Part shown: piece by piece, positions 32,194 to 39,734 of the stretch | Position numbering within the stretch: the stretch's first letter is position 1 | Layout: each line of letters begins with the position of its first letter | Assembly (NCBI RefSeq): GCF_020510425.1 | Contig: NZ_JAHBAH010000001.1 | Span: forward strand, 1,364,001-1,428,000 | DNA from: Quatrionicoccus australiensis | Lineage (GTDB): Bacteria; Pseudomonadota; Gammaproteobacteria; Burkholderiales; Rhodocyclaceae | Direction: 5' to 3' | DNA length: 64,000 bases | The notes under the pieces: generated by a model | Databases searched by the model: none | What the model was told of the DNA's origin: nothing | Seen by the model: the letters and a program-made list of their open reading frames with translations, nothing else | Translations under genes and position numbers: made by a program

Positions 32194-33938
32194 AGCGCCC
32201 CCTTTGCGGCGGTCGACTCGGCGACCTGGACCGGCGCATCCTGCGGCACGCCAAGCGTGCGCAAGGCGCCACTCATGATCTGCGAAAAGGCCGGACCGGC
32301 CACATCGCCACCATAGTGGGCGCCGCCGGACGGCTCGTCGATCATCACCGCAACGACCAGGCGCGGCTCGCTGATCGGCGCGATGCCGACGAAGGAAGCC
32401 ACGTACTTGCGGGCATAAACGCCGCCTTCGATCTTGTAGGCCGTCCCGGTCTTGCCGCCCACCCGATAACCGGCGACGCGCGCCTTGGGTGCGGTACCTT
32501 CCGGCTGCACGGCCATTTCCAGCATGGCGCGCACTTCGCGCACGGTCTGCGGCGAAAAGATCCGGATGCCATGCACCGGCGTATCGTCGAGACGGATCAG
32601 CGAGAGCGGCATCAACTCGCCGTCGCGCGCAAAAACGGTATAAGCCCGGGCCAACTGGACCAGGCTGACGGCGATGCCATGACCGTAGGACATGGTGGCC
32701 TGCTCGATCGGTTTCCAGGTTTTCCAGGGACGCAGCCGGCCATTGACCTCGCCGGGAAAGCCAAGATTCGGCGCCTGGCCAAAACCGACACTGTCGAACA
32801 TTTCCCACATTTCCTTGGGCGGAAAACCGAGCGCGATCTTGGCGGTGCCGACGTTGGACGATTTCTGGATGACCTGGGCCACGGTCAGCGCCCCGTGCGG
32901 GTGAGCATCGGAGATCGTCGCCGTGCCGATGGTCAGCTTGCCCGGCGCAGTATTGATCACGGTATCGAAACGCACCTTGCCGCGATCAAGCGCCAGGGCG
33001 GCCGTAAACGGCTTCATCACCGAACCCGGCTCGAAGGTGTCGGTGATGGCGCGGTTACGCAATTGCGCTCCGGACAGGCTGTGCCGGTTGTTCGGGTTGT
33101 AGGTCGGCCAGTTGGCCAGGGCGAGGATCTCGCCGCTGCGGGCATCGATGACGATGGCGCCACCTGCCTTGGCGTTATTGGTATCGACGGCAGCCTTGAG
33201 ATTGCTGAAGGCGAGATACTGGATTTTCGAATCGAGCGCCAGGCGGACATCCTTGCCATCCTGCGGCGGCTTGGTCGCGCCGACGTCTTCGACAATGCTG
33301 CCACGGCGATCGCGGATGACGGTGCGACTCCCCGGATGGCCAAGCAGGCTCTGCTGGAAGGCCAGCTCGACGCCTTCCAGACCCTTGTCGTCTACACCGG
33401 TAAAGCCGACGATGTGGGCGGTCATGTCACCGGTCGGGTAGTAGCGGCGGTATTCGAGCTCCTGATGCACACCAGGCAGCTTCAGCTTGGCGATGCGATC
33501 GGCGGTTTCCGGCGGCACCTGGCGCTTGACGAAAGTGAAGGTCTTCTCCGAGGCGAGCTTGCCATCGAGTTCGCGCGGGCTCATTTCGAGCAATGCGGCG
33601 AGTTGCTTCTTCTGGTCGCCCGCCATCGTCCGGGCATCGCCGGGAATCGCCCAGATCGACTTCATCGGCGTAGACACGGCCAGCATGTCGCCATTGCGAT
33701 CGGTAATCTTGCCGCGCGAAGCGGAGACTTCGATGTCGCGACGATAACGGGAGTCGCCCTTCTCCTGCAGGAAATCATTGTTGATCACCTGCAGATAGAA
33801 ACCACGCGCCACCAGAGCGAGGAAAGCCGCCATCAGCAGCAAACCCACCGTGCGCGAGCGCCAGCCCTGCAAGGCCAGTTGCAGCACCGGGCTTTCGGTA
33901 AAGCGATGACCGCGTTGCGGGCGACGACGCACGACCAT
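32190..33938 (-). CDS. ftsI: peptidoglycan transpeptidase FtsI (PBP3)
   Basis: 582 residues. Class B penicillin-binding protein for septal cross-linking. N-terminal anchor TVGLLLMAAFLALVARGFYL, a pedestal domain starting around SRGKITDRNGDMLAVS, and a transpeptidase domain with SVMK (EPGSVMKP, catalytic Ser), SSN and KTGT motifs. It overlaps ftsL by one base and murE by GTGA. Confidence 0.97.
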   Translation of the reverse strand: MVVRRRPQRGHRFTESPVLQLALQGWRSRTVGLLLMAAFLALVARGFYLQVINNDFLQEKGDSRYRRDIEVSASRGKITDRNGDMLAVSTPMKSIWAIPGDARTMAGDQKKQLAALLEMSPRELDGKLASEKTFTFVKRQVPPETADRIAKLKLPGVHQELEYRRYYPTGDMTAHIVGFTGVDDKGLEGVELAFQQSLLGHPGSRTVIRDRRGSIVEDVGATKPPQDGKDVRLALDSKIQYLAFSNLKAAVDTNNAKAGGAIVIDARSGEILALANWPTYNPNNRHSLSGAQLRNRAITDTFEPGSVMKPFTAALALDRGKVRFDTVINTAPGKLTIGTATISDAHPHGALTVAQVIQKSSNVGTAKIALGFPPKEMWEMFDSVGFGQAPNLGFPGEVNGRLRPWKTWKPIEQATMSYGHGIAVSLVQLARAYTVFARDGELMPLSLIRLDDTPVHGIRIFSPQTVREVRAMLEMAVQPEGTAPKARVAGYRVGGKTGTAYKIEGGVYARKYVASFVGIAPISEPRLVVAVMIDEPSGGAHYGGDVAGPAFSQIMSGALRTLGVPQDAPVQVAESTAAKGAL

Positions 33939-34213
33939 CAGCGCGCCCCCTTGGGCAATGGCACCACGACCCGCCCGGCCGCATCCGGCAAGGCCATGTG
34001 CAGACGACTGCGGGCAATCTGCTCGACGCGCGGATGCGTCGCCCAGGTCGACAGTTCGAGCTGCAACTGCCCATATTCCACATCCAGCTGACGCGCCCGC
34101 TCCTGCTCACCTTCGAGATCCTGGAACAGCTTGCGCGCCCGGTGCTGGGAGGTCACCACGCCGAGCGCACAAACGACAGCAATCAGAAGGAGGATCATGT
34201 TGAAGCGAACCAT
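33938..34213 (-). CDS. ftsL: cell division protein FtsL
   Basis: About 91 residues. Start taken at ATG 34213 (TGATG with the rsmH stop); a GTG one codon earlier (34216) is equally possible. Bitopic protein with one helix (MILLLIAVVCALGVVTSQ) followed by a leucine-rich periplasmic coiled coil (RKLFQDLEGEQERARQL) that pairs with FtsB and FtsQ. Confidence 0.9.
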   Translation of the reverse strand: MVRFNMILLLIAVVCALGVVTSQHRARKLFQDLEGEQERARQLDVEYGQLQLELSTWATHPRVEQIARSRLHMALPDAAGRVVVPLPKGAR

Positions 34214-35139
34214 CACAACTTCTCCGCCACCCGCATCACGGCGCTGCGCGCCCGCGGATTGGCTGCGATTTCGGCGGCCGACGGCTTGATCATCTTGCCA
34301 ACCAGGCGCAGCTTCGGTTGCGGCAACTGATCGGCACGCAGCGGCAAGCCCTTGGGCAGGGTGTCAGCGGTCGACTGCGCGCGCATGAAGTTTTTGACGA
34401 TGCGATCTTCCAGCGAGTGGAAGGAAATCACCACCAGACGACCGCCCGGCTGCAATAGCTCAAGCGCCTGCGGCAGAGCTACCTCCAGCTGGCGGAGCTC
34501 TTGATTGATATGAATCCGTAAAGCTTGAAAGCTGCGCGTCGCCGGGTCCTGCCCTGGCTCACGGGTGCGCACGGTCTCGCGTACGAGGGTCGCGAACTGA
34601 CCTGTTGTGACAATAGGTTGTTCGAGCCGAGTAGCCACAACCTTCTTTGCAATCTGGAAAGCAAACCGTTCTTCGCCATAATTTCTGATGACCTCCGTAA
34701 TTTCCCTTATTTCGGCCCGCGCCAGCCACTCGGCCGCCGTCTCGCCCTGCGTCACATCCATGCGCATGTCGAGCGGCGCGTCGTAGCGAAAGCTGAAACC
34801 GCGCTCCCCGTCGTCGATCTGCGGCGACGACACTCCCACATCAAAAAGGATTCCATCGACGTCGCGCACGCCGGCTTCGGCAGCCGCTTCGGCGATTTCA
34901 CCGAACGCGCGATGCACCAGCTGGAAACGGGCGTCGGCAATGGCCGCACCAGCCGCAATCGCGTGCAGGTCACGGTCGACCGCCACCAGGCGGCCTTTTT
35001 CATTCAGTTTGGAAAGAATCCGGCGGCTGTGCCCGCCGCGCCCGAAAGTGGCATCCATGTAGACGCCATCCGCCTTGATCGCCAGGGAATCTACCGCCTC
35101 ATCGAGCAGCACCGTGACGTGGGTGCTACCCGCGGTCAC
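34213..35139 (-). CDS. rsmH: 16S rRNA (cytosine(1402)-N4)-methyltransferase
   Basis: 308 residues, GTG start at 35139 overlapping the mraZ stop as GTGA. MraW-family SAM enzyme acting on C1402 in the ribosomal P site. Motifs: [27 protein letters not shown] (SAM binding), [22 protein letters not shown] and the late [14 protein letters not shown]. Second gene of the dcw operon. Confidence 0.97.
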   Translation of the reverse strand: MTAGSTHVTVLLDEAVDSLAIKADGVYMDATFGRGGHSRRILSKLNEKGRLVAVDRDLHAIAAGAAIADARFQLVHRAFGEIAEAAAEAGVRDVDGILFDVGVSSPQIDDGERGFSFRYDAPLDMRMDVTQGETAAEWLARAEIREITEVIRNYGEERFAFQIAKKVVATRLEQPIVTTGQFATLVRETVRTREPGQDPATRSFQALRIHINQELRQLEVALPQALELLQPGGRLVVISFHSLEDRIVKNFMRAQSTADTLPKGLPLRADQLPQPKLRLVGKMIKPSAAEIAANPRARSAVMRVAEKL

Positions 35140-35582
35140 AGCACCAAATCCCCGAAGCCCGGCGGCAGGTCGCCGGACAGCGCCTCCGCAGCCAGATCGT
35201 TTTGCGCCTTCCAGCCGGCCTCGCTCCAGATTTCGAAGTGCGTCCCCATACCGACCAGATAGACCGTCTTGCCGAGATTGGCGTATTCGCGCAACTCGGT
35301 GGAAACCAGCAGGCGGCCGGCGGAATCGAGCTCCTCGGTGCGCGCATTACCGACCAGCACGCGCTTGATCGAGGCAATTGCCGGATTGAGGCTGGAGCCC
35401 TTGAGAATCTGGTCGCGAATCGGCTGCCAGGCCGGCGACGGGTAAAGCAACAGGCAACGATGCGGATGCGCAGTCAGGACGAGCGAACCCTCAGCGGCGG
35501 CGAGCAGGGACTCGCGGTGTCTTGCCGGTATGGCAAGCCGCCCCTTCGCATCCAGACTGATTGCTGCAGCCCCTTCAAACAT
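35136..35582 (-). CDS. mraZ: transcriptional regulator MraZ
   Basis: 148 residues from ATG 35582 ([16 protein letters not shown]) with GAGG upstream; the frame extends to 35609. Contains the two AbrB/SpoVT-like repeats, each with a DxxGR motif: [14 protein letters not shown] and [14 protein letters not shown]. MraZ forms rings that bind repeated GTGGGN boxes and represses its own operon in E. coli. Such boxes lie upstream at 35604-35629. Confidence 0.96.
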   Translation of the reverse strand: MFEGAAAISLDAKGRLAIPARHRESLLAAAEGSLVLTAHPHRCLLLYPSPAWQPIRDQILKGSSLNPAIASIKRVLVGNARTEELDSAGRLLVSTELREYANLGKTVYLVGMGTHFEIWSEAGWKAQNDLAAEALSGDLPPGFGDLVL

Positions 35583-35603
35583 CCCTTGCCTCGCTCCCCG
35601 TTT

Positions 35604-35629
35604 ACCCACTTTTCAACACGTTTTCCCAC
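35604..35629 (-). promoter_or_regulatory. MraZ operator: three 10-bp-spaced boxes
   Basis: On the - strand the hexamers GTGGGA (35624-35629), GTGTTG (35614-35619, degenerate) and GTGGGT (35604-35609) are spaced exactly 10 bp apart, one helical turn. They lie 22-47 nt before the mraZ start and the first overlaps the -10 element, fitting autorepression by MraZ. Confidence 0.75.
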
Positions 35630-35656
35630 TTTAGAGCAACAACACTGCTCAGTCAA
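35628..35656 (-). promoter_or_regulatory. sigma-70 promoter of the dcw cluster
   Basis: On the - strand TTGACT (35651-35656) and TAAAGT (35628-35633) are separated by 17 nt, the optimal spacing. This is the best promoter match in the window and drives mraZ and probably much of the gene train to ftsZ. The -10 box shares bases with the first MraZ box. Confidence 0.75.
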
Positions 35657-35883
35657 TAGAAAAATCGGGAATTTTTTCTTATGCAACAAGGACTTAGCTG
35701 CACTTTGCAAGGTGGTTTTATTGAAATTTTTCCCTTAAAAATCAAGGTCAGAAAAACAACACTTAAAGTGACTTGTCAGGATTGAAACAAAGTGGGAAAA
35801 GACCTAACGACAGCCATGCCGGCGTGTTAATTTCGACCAGGAGAAGCCCCCTCACACCGTGCGATGCGTAGCAAAAGCCAAAT
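35657..35883. other. AT-rich intergenic stretch upstream of mraZ, no gene seen
   Basis: About 230 bp between the dcw promoter and the dsbC terminator with no convincing open frame. Bases 35657-35800 are much more AT-rich than the flanking genes, with runs such as AATTTTTTC and TTTATTGAAATTTTTCCC. A further GTGGGAAAA occurs on the + strand at 35792-35800. It could hold upstream promoter elements, a second dcw promoter (- strand TTGATT, 17 nt, AATAAA) or a small RNA, but none is proven. Confidence 0.45.
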
Positions 35884-35916
35884 AAAAAAAGGGCGACCCA
35901 AGGTCGCCCCTTTTTT
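35884..35916 (-). terminator. rho-independent terminator of dsbC
   Basis: GGGCGACC and GGTCGCCC form an 8-bp GC-rich stem with a 3-nt loop, flanked by A and T tracts on the two sides. It follows the dsbC stop by 16 nt on the - strand and could also stop + strand transcripts. Confidence 0.9.
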
Positions 35917-35932
35917 CGAACCGGCAGCCGAC

Positions 35933-36637
35933 TTATTTGGTCTGGTTAAGCTTCTGCTCGATACGCGCCAGCGGCACCGCACCAGGAACTCGCTCACCAT
36001 CAGCAAAGAAGATGGTCGGCGTGCCGGTAATATTCAGCTTGCGCCCGAACTCCTGGTTCTTGGCAACCGCCGAGACATCGCAATCTTCCTTGCTGGCCGG
36101 CGCCTTGCCGTCGATCATCCAGTCATTCCAGGCCCGCGAACGGTCAGCCGAGCACCAAATCTGCCGCGACTTGCGCACCGAATCCTCGGACAAAATCGGA
36201 TACAGGAAGGTGTACACCGTCACGTTGTCGAGCTTCAGCAGATCCTTGGCCAGACGCTTGCAGTAGCCGCAATTCGGATCCTCGAAGGTTGCCAGAACGC
36301 GCTTGCCGTCACCGCGCACCTGCTTGATGGCGCGCTCGAGCGGCAATTCGCTGAACTTGATGGCAGTCAGCTTGCGCATCCGCTCTTCAGTGACATTCTT
36401 CATGCTCCGGGCGTCAATCATCTGCGCCCCAACCATGATCGCCGTGACCTTGTCGTCCGTGTAAAAAATATTGCCGTCTGCGTAAACTTCGTAGAGACCG
36501 AGATAACCGGACTTGGCGACACTCTCGACTTTGGTCCCGAGCTTGGCTTCCATCGCCCGACGAATTTCTGCCTCATCAGCCATGACAGCAACCGAAAATA
36601 TCAAACCCAGGGCCAGCGACGACAATTTTCTGAACAT
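35933..36637 (-). CDS. dsbC: periplasmic disulfide isomerase DsbC
   Basis: 234 residues with a signal peptide (MFRKLSSLALGLIFSVAVMA). An N-terminal dimerisation domain precedes a thioredoxin fold with active site CGYC at residues 123-126 and a cis-proline loop TGTPTIFF. It corrects wrong disulfides in exported proteins. AGGAGA lies 5-6 nt before the ATG. It is 9 nt downstream of the UbiH-like gene and ends at its own terminator. Confidence 0.94.
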   Translation of the reverse strand: MFRKLSSLALGLIFSVAVMADEAEIRRAMEAKLGTKVESVAKSGYLGLYEVYADGNIFYTDDKVTAIMVGAQMIDARSMKNVTEERMRKLTAIKFSELPLERAIKQVRGDGKRVLATFEDPNCGYCKRLAKDLLKLDNVTVYTFLYPILSEDSVRKSRQIWCSADRSRAWNDWMIDGKAPASKEDCDVSAVAKNQEFGRKLNITGTPTIFFADGERVPGAVPLARIEQKLNQTK

Positions 36638-36646
36638 GCAGTTCTC

Positions 36647-37810
36647 CTAGAGGGCTCCGAGCGCGTAACGCACCAGGGCATTTTTTATGAAGGGCAGACC
36701 ATCCGTCAAAGTCAGCCCGATATTTCGCAAGGGACGCAAACCGGGCGTCGACGCCCGGAAAAAGCGGCGCAGGGTATCCGTGGTTGTCTGCATGAGCAAG
36801 GTCTCCTCACGCCGGGCCCGCTGATAGCGCTGCAGGAAACGCAGATCGCCAATATCGTGCCAGGGCTGCGTCGCCGCCAGTAGCGCAGCAAGCTCCCTGG
36901 CATCCTGAAAGCCGAGATTGATGCCATGCCCGGAAAGCGGATGAATGCCATGCCCGGCATCGCCAACCAGCGCCAGTCGCGGCGCAACGGTTTGCGGCAC
37001 GCGCATCAGACGCAGCGCGAAAGCGGCAGCCGGCGTCAGCAATTCGAGCTTGCCCAGCACATGACCGCCGGCCTCTGCGACACGGTCACAAAGAATTTCG
37101 GGGGCAAGCGCGCAAAGCTGGTCAGCATGTTCATCCGGCGTAGACCAGACAATCGAGATACGGTTTCCCGGCAGGGGCAAATAAGCCAATACACCGTCGT
37201 CACGAAACCACTGATGGGCAATGCCGTGATGCGGTTTTTCACAGGCAAAATTGGCCACAAGGCCTTTTTCGCCATAAGGCGTATTGACCGCCGCCAGTCC
37301 TGCCGCCCGCCTTACCCAGGAATCGCGACCGTCGGCCGCCACCAGCAGACGCGCCGATAGCACAGTCCCATCGGCAAGATGCAGAAGAGCCGCATCATGG
37401 CGAAACTCAAGCTGCTCCGGGCGCGCCGGACAAAAGATGGTGAGATTGGCCTGACGCTTGGCACTTTCCCAAAGTTCGCAGGCCATCAGTGAGGACTCGA
37501 GAATCCAGCCCAGTTCGCTTACACCGGTATCAAACGCCGAGAAAGCGAGCTTGCCCCCGGCATCCCCGGCCACGGACATGCCGCGAATCGGGGCCATGCG
37601 CGCCGCATCGAGATGCTTCCAGGCACCTATTGACTCAAGGAATTCGACATTGCTTGGGCTGATCGCGTAGATACGCGCATCCCAGCCAGCAGGCCGGACA
37701 GGAGGCTGGTGCTCGACCAGGGCGATACGCAGACGTGTATCGCGCAGGGCGACCGCCAGACTGGCGCCGGCCAGCCCACCGCCGACGATGATCAGGTCAA
37801 AATGCTGCAT
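36647..37810 (-). CDS. UbiH/UbiF-family FAD-dependent hydroxylase
   Basis: 387 residues. FAD-binding GGGLAGASLAVAL at the N-terminus, the DG motif in LLVAADGRDSWVR, and GDAGHGIHPLSGHGINLGFQDA near residue 290 are the three fingerprints of ubiquinone-type flavin monooxygenases. It probably hydroxylates a ring carbon of the ubiquinone precursor; which position (UbiH, UbiF, UbiI, UbiL or UbiM type) cannot be told by eye. An 18-bp perfect palindrome lies within it at 36741-36758. Confidence 0.85.
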   Translation of the reverse strand: MQHFDLIIVGGGLAGASLAVALRDTRLRIALVEHQPPVRPAGWDARIYAISPSNVEFLESIGAWKHLDAARMAPIRGMSVAGDAGGKLAFSAFDTGVSELGWILESSLMACELWESAKRQANLTIFCPARPEQLEFRHDAALLHLADGTVLSARLLVAADGRDSWVRRAAGLAAVNTPYGEKGLVANFACEKPHHGIAHQWFRDDGVLAYLPLPGNRISIVWSTPDEHADQLCALAPEILCDRVAEAGGHVLGKLELLTPAAAFALRLMRVPQTVAPRLALVGDAGHGIHPLSGHGINLGFQDARELAALLAATQPWHDIGDLRFLQRYQRARREETLLMQTTTDTLRRFFRASTPGLRPLRNIGLTLTDGLPFIKNALVRYALGAL

Positions 37811-37851
37811 GCCGGCGATTATGCCGCTTTAGCGCTGCAGGGCAATACCGG

Positions 37852-38199
37852 TCAGGCCGGATTTCCGCCTGAAGGCGGCTTGTTCTGGCGCGGACGACGA
37901 TTGTTGTTATTGTTGTTGGTGCGCGGCCGGTGCTTTTTTTGCTGACCGCCGGGGCCACCGCCACCGCCGGGCTTGCCGTGATGCGGCTGACCACCACCGA
38001 GATTGCCGGTGTGTTCATTGCCGGAAATACGATTACCGGGCGCAAGCTGGATTTCCAGCTCGATGATTTCATCCCATTGCTCGTCCGTCCGATCCCGCTC
38101 GGGAATGGACAGAAGCTCACGCAGACGACGACGGTTATCGTTAACTGGCGGAGCGGGCGGCGCAACTACGGGCGGATTTTCTGGGTTTGAATTAGTCAT
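37852..38199 (-). CDS. small Gly/Asn-rich basic protein, unknown function
   Basis: 115 residues from ATG 38199 (MTNSNPENPP); an in-frame ATG at 38241 is possible. Residues 18-50 form a charged helical part (RRRLRELLSIPERDRTDEQW). The C-terminal half is low complexity: GGGGGPGGQQKKHRPR, then six Asn in a row, then an Arg/Lys/Pro tail. It is predicted to be disordered and strongly basic, so nucleic-acid binding is plausible but unproven. It lies between the UbiH-like gene and HU on the same strand. I do not recognise the family. Confidence 0.6.
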   Translation of the reverse strand: MTNSNPENPPVVAPPAPPVNDNRRRLRELLSIPERDRTDEQWDEIIELEIQLAPGNRISGNEHTGNLGGGQPHHGKPGGGGGPGGQQKKHRPRTNNNNNNRRPRQNKPPSGGNPA

Positions 38200-38255
38200 T
38201 GCAACAGTAAAAAGCGGAGCCCGTGATAGCGAGCCCCGCATACGTTAATGCCAGA

Positions 38256-38570
38256 TTACTTCTTCTTGGCAACGGGTTTCTTGGCAGCAGTTTTCTTGGC
38301 AGCAACCGCAGCCTTGAAGGCAGTACCGGCTGAGAACTTCGGCACCGTGGTCGCCGGAATTTTCAGCGTCGCACCGGTTTTCGGGTTCTTGCCAGTGCGT
38401 GCAGCGCGCTCGGCGGACTTGAACGTACCGAAACCGACCAGGGTAACAGACTCCCCCTTCGACACGGTCTGAACAACCGCACCAATGATAGCAGACAGCG
38501 CCTTGTCAGCGGCAGCCTTAGTAATACCAGCTTCTTTTGCAGCAACTTCGACCAGCTCGGATTTATTCAT
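38256..38570 (-). CDS. hupB: DNA-binding protein HU with lysine-rich tail
   Basis: 104 residues. Residues 1-90 follow HU-beta: MNKSELVEVAAKEAGITKAAA, then VGFGTFKSAERAARTGKNP and the arm region TLKIPATTVPKFSAGTAFK. The C-terminus adds a short Lys/Ala tail (KKTAAKKPVAKKK) not present in E. coli HupB but seen in some betaproteobacterial HU proteins. Nucleoid-associated dimer that bends DNA. Confidence 0.95.
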   Translation of the reverse strand: MNKSELVEVAAKEAGITKAAADKALSAIIGAVVQTVSKGESVTLVGFGTFKSAERAARTGKNPKTGATLKIPATTVPKFSAGTAFKAAVAAKKTAAKKPVAKKK

Positions 38571-39049
38571 CTAAGTGACTCCTGTTACTTGTTAGTAGTT
38601 AAGAAAACTGGCCGTCGGAACGGCAGCGCAATAAAAGTAGCATACCTGACAGGATAAGTGTTGGTACGGAAAGGCTTATTTCCGACAGACAGCATGATTT
38701 TTTGCGATTTTCACACGTTGACCGCAACCGGGCACAGCAAAAGCCCGATCAACTGCAGCTTGCCGGCTTTTCCTCCTTGCCGGCAAGGCAATGTCATGCA
38801 CCGAAAAGGTTCAGGAAACAACCTGCGGATCGCCGCACCGGATCGCCGCCGACAAGGGCATCGAAGGCGCTTGCCAGACATTCGGCTGAAGCTCTTGCGC
38901 GACCGGCTTATTTTTCAACCGCCCCGTTCGGCAAGCAACAGACCAATAGCAAACCTCAATGCACGATATACACGCAATCAATTAGCCCAATCAACGCCGC
39001 ATCCCTAACATTGCGCTGTCTTCACTACACAACCCACAGGAGAAACACC
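38571..39049. other. 479-bp divergent intergenic region between HU and ahpC
   Basis: No convincing gene. It must contain the HU promoter (- strand; a TATGCT -10-like element near 38639-38644) and the ahpC promoter (+ strand), although I see no clear -35/-10 pair for either. A 9-bp inverted repeat CTTGCCGGC/GCCGGCAAG lies at 38759-38787. A 116-codon + strand frame starting at 38658 has no recognisable features and no ribosome-binding site. AGGAG precedes ahpC. Confidence 0.5.
38759..38787. repeat. 9-bp inverted repeat in the HU-ahpC gap
   Basis: CTTGCCGGC and GCCGGCAAG are perfect complements separated by 11 nt. There is no T-tract, so it is not a typical terminator; it could be an operator or an RNA hairpin in a long ahpC leader. 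Confidence 0.5.
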
Positions 39050-39613
39050 ATGTCGAACATCAACACCGAAATCAAACCCTTCAAGGCCACCGCTTTCCAC
39101 GCTGGCAAATTCGTCCCGGTCAGCGACGCCGACCTCAAGGGCAAATGGTCCATCGTCTTCTTCTACCCTGCCGACTTCACCTTCGTCTGCCCGACCGAAC
39201 TGGGCGACATGGCTGACGTCTATCCGGAATTCCAGAAGCTGGGCGTCGAAGTGTACTCCGTCTCGACCGACACGCACTTCACCCACAAAGCCTGGCACGA
39301 CACCTCGGACACCATCAAGAAGATCACCTACCCGATGATCGGCGACCCGACCGGCGTCATCACCCGCAACTTCGGCGTGATGATCGAGGAAGAAGGCCTG
39401 GCGCTGCGCGGCACCTTCGTGATCAATCCGGAAGGCGTCATCAAGGTTGCCGAGATTCACGACCTGGGCATCGGCCGTGATGCATCCGAGCTGCTGCGCA
39501 AGGTCAAGGCAGCCCAGTACGTTGCCTCCCATCCGGGTGAAGTGTGCCCGGCCAAGTGGCAGGAAGGCGACGCCACCCTGGCCCCGTCGCTCGACCTGGT
39601 CGGCAAGATCTAA
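39050..39613 (+). CDS. ahpC: alkyl hydroperoxide reductase peroxiredoxin subunit
   Basis: 187 residues from ATG 39050, with AGGAG 8 nt upstream. Typical 2-Cys peroxiredoxin: peroxidatic Cys47 in [11 protein letters not shown] and resolving Cys in GEVCPAKWQ near the C-terminus. It reduces hydrogen peroxide, alkyl peroxides and peroxynitrite and is recycled by AhpF, encoded 121 nt downstream. That spacer is filled by two dyads (39635-39666 and 39672-39715). Confidence 0.97.
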   Translation: MSNINTEIKPFKATAFHAGKFVPVSDADLKGKWSIVFFYPADFTFVCPTELGDMADVYPEFQKLGVEVYSVSTDTHFTHKAWHDTSDTIKKITYPMIGDPTGVITRNFGVMIEEEGLALRGTFVINPEGVIKVAEIHDLGIGRDASELLRKVKAAQYVASHPGEVCPAKWQEGDATLAPSLDLVGKI

Positions 39614-39634
39614 GTAGCGAACAGTTTCCGAATT

Positions 39635-39666
39635 GAGGATCGCGCGCCTTCCCGGCGCCGATCCTC
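39635..39666 (+). repeat. GAGGATCG-type hairpin after ahpC
   Basis: GAGGATCG (39635-39642) and CGATCCTC (39659-39666) are perfect 8-bp complements; the inner GCGCC/GGCGC extends the stem with a one-base bulge. One of three related intergenic hairpins in this window (others at 55755-55813 and 58131-58172). Confidence 0.65.
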
Positions 39667-39671
39667 CCCGG

Positions 39672-39715
39672 ATTTCAGCGCTTTTGAGCGGTCGACCGCT
39701 CAAAACCAGTGAAAT
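39672..39715 (+). repeat. 44-bp dyad with a perfect 24-bp palindromic core between ahpC and ahpF
   Basis: The core at 39682-39705 is a perfect palindrome with half-arm TTTTGAGCGGTC. The symmetry extends outward to ATTTCA (39672-39677) and TGAAAT (39710-39715); 19 of 22 positions pair. As RNA it would form a long hairpin between the two cistrons, without a U-tract. The centre contains CGGTCGACCG, the palindrome repeated through this window. It may reduce ahpF relative to ahpC or be a protein-binding site. Confidence 0.8.
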
Positions 39716-39734
39716 TCAGCACAGGGAGAACAAC

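Noticed and set aside
37903..37919. Trinucleotide repeat as a CRISPR or VNTR array
   Set aside because: It is a short run of Asn codons inside a gene, with no spacers and too few units for an array.
38658..39008. 116-codon frame between HU and ahpC
   Set aside because: No ribosome-binding site, odd composition and no recognisable feature; more likely leader/promoter DNA.
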